A stretch of DNA of 6,191 nucleotides from Nitrospina sp. (lineage in GTDB: Bacteria > Nitrospinota > Nitrospinia > Nitrospinales > VA-1): contig JABJCF010000151.1 in assembly GCA_018665625.1 (NCBI GenBank), positions 1 through 6,191 of the forward strand, given 5' to 3'. The position numbers were made by a program, and so were the translations under genes. Positions 5,614 through 6,191 of the stretch are shown one piece after another. Below the pieces are notes generated by a model, which saw nothing but the letters and a program-made list of their open reading frames with translations, was not told the DNA's origin and made no database searches. Each line of letters starts with the position of its first letter. Position 1 is the first letter of the stretch.

Positions 5614-6191
5614 ATGAAAATAACATTTCTCGCCAGTCAATATGCAAGGATAAGCGGAGGCAACCGTGCTTTATTCGAATATGCGAACCGTTTGAAAAAA
5701 ATGGGGCACACGGTGCGTTGGTTCGTTCTGGCAAAGCCAGCTCGATGGTATCGGGTAGATCACTGGCCCAGATTTTTAAATAAGCAGGTTACTGTTTTGT
5801 CTCCTGATGTCATTGACTGGATGGATAACCAAGTTTCCATAGAACTGCTTTCGATCAATGACGAAAGTTTGATCCCCGAATCAGATATTTTACTGTCTAC
5901 AGCCTGGCAGACAGCAGATTTTTCAGCTTCGTTTCCAGATAGTAAAGGGGAAAAGTTTTACTTCGTTCAACATCATGAAAGCCTGTGGACTCGTGATAAA
6001 AGTAAGGCTCAGCAAACGTATCATTTGCCCTTTCGAAAAATGGTGATATCCACATGGCTAAAAGATATTCTTAAAGAGCAGTACCATCAGGAGGTAGAGG
6101 CTTTAGTCACCCCCGTCAATCAAGATGTTTTTTTTAGGGAAGAAAAAAATGAGGCTGCGGCTTCACGCGTTTGCATGCTTCACCATGATTA
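5614..6191 (+). CDS. Glycosyltransferase, GT4-like, N-terminal part (cut by window end)
   Basis: 192 complete codons are visible and the frame is open at the right edge. The start is typical of a GT-B fold acceptor domain: MKITFLASQY, then ISGGNRALFEYANRLKKMGH at 13-32, the glycine-rich first loop and helix of GT4 enzymes. DILLSTAWQT at 91-100, YFVQHHESLW at 116-125, KMVISTWLKDIL at 142-153 and TPVNQDVFF at 166-174 (in place of the common NGVDxxxF) continue the pattern. The last residues, CMLHHD, resemble the first strand of the nucleotide-sugar-binding domain, so the catalytic EX7E region lies beyond the window. ATG 5614 is the only start after the in-frame TGA at 5599 and has no visible Shine-Dalgarno. 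It lies 82 bp after the cupin on the same strand with no terminator seen between, so it is probably co-transcribed. Inferred role: cytoplasmic transfer of a sugar, perhaps the one made by the upstream enzymes, to a lipid-linked or protein acceptor. Confidence 0.8.
   Translation, partial: MKITFLASQYARISGGNRALFEYANRLKKMGHTVRWFVLAKPARWYRVDHWPRFLNKQVTVLSPDVIDWMDNQVSIELLSINDESLIPESDILLSTAWQTADFSASFPDSKGEKFYFVQHHESLWTRDKSKAQQTYHLPFRKMVISTWLKDILKEQYHQEVEALVTPVNQDVFFREEKNEAAASRVCMLHHD

Noticed and set aside
5552..5734. Minus-strand 60-codon frame around the start of the glycosyltransferase.
   Set aside because: It overlaps the glycosyltransferase N-terminus, shows no domain, and has no independent support.

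Overview
The window looks like a chromosomal piece of a Gram-negative bacterium. Base composition is moderate, slightly AT-rich by eye. One product carries a Sec signal peptide, and the right half is a block of nucleotide-sugar enzymes of the kind found in O-antigen, capsule or other surface-glycan clusters. The exact lineage cannot be read from the sequence. A marine Nitrospinota-like or deltaproteobacterial host would fit the gene mix, but that is a guess. There are no RNA genes, insertion sequences or CRISPR arrays that I can support.

Left part (1-2102, minus strand): a winged-helix regulator with a cysteine-rich C-terminus, of the SufR/COG2345 type (61-687), and a secreted CrtC/AttH-like lipocalin-fold protein (978-2102). 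The 290-bp spacer between them holds a good extended -10 promoter for the regulator with a palindrome over its -35 region, two further small inverted repeats, and an 18-bp tandem repeat that runs into the stop codon of the CrtC-like gene. Bases 1-60 lie downstream of the regulator and hold no gene.

Middle (2103-2395): a 293-bp divergent intergenic region where transcription switches from minus to plus. It probably marks the left edge of the glycan cluster.

Right part (2396-6191, plus strand): a tightly packed operon. Two extended short-chain dehydrogenase/reductase (SDR) enzymes of the NAD-dependent sugar epimerase/dehydratase type are joined by an ATGA overlap. A third SDR overlaps the second by 16 bp. 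Its central sequence resembles the reductase domain of CapF/FnlB/WbjC. It is followed, with no intervening base and in the same reading frame, by a small cupin resembling the C-terminal domain of CapF. A single TAA therefore separates what is one bifunctional protein in Staphylococcus CapF. After 82 bp, a GT4-like glycosyltransferase starts and runs off the right end.

The likely joint job is to make one or more modified nucleotide sugars in the cytoplasm (epimerisation or dehydration, C3-epimerisation by the cupin, NADPH reduction by SDR3) and hand the sugar to a glycosyltransferase. The most interesting point is the split CapF-like pair. Its usual 4,6-dehydratase partner (CapE/FnlA type) is not recognisable in the window, so the substrate supply is open.
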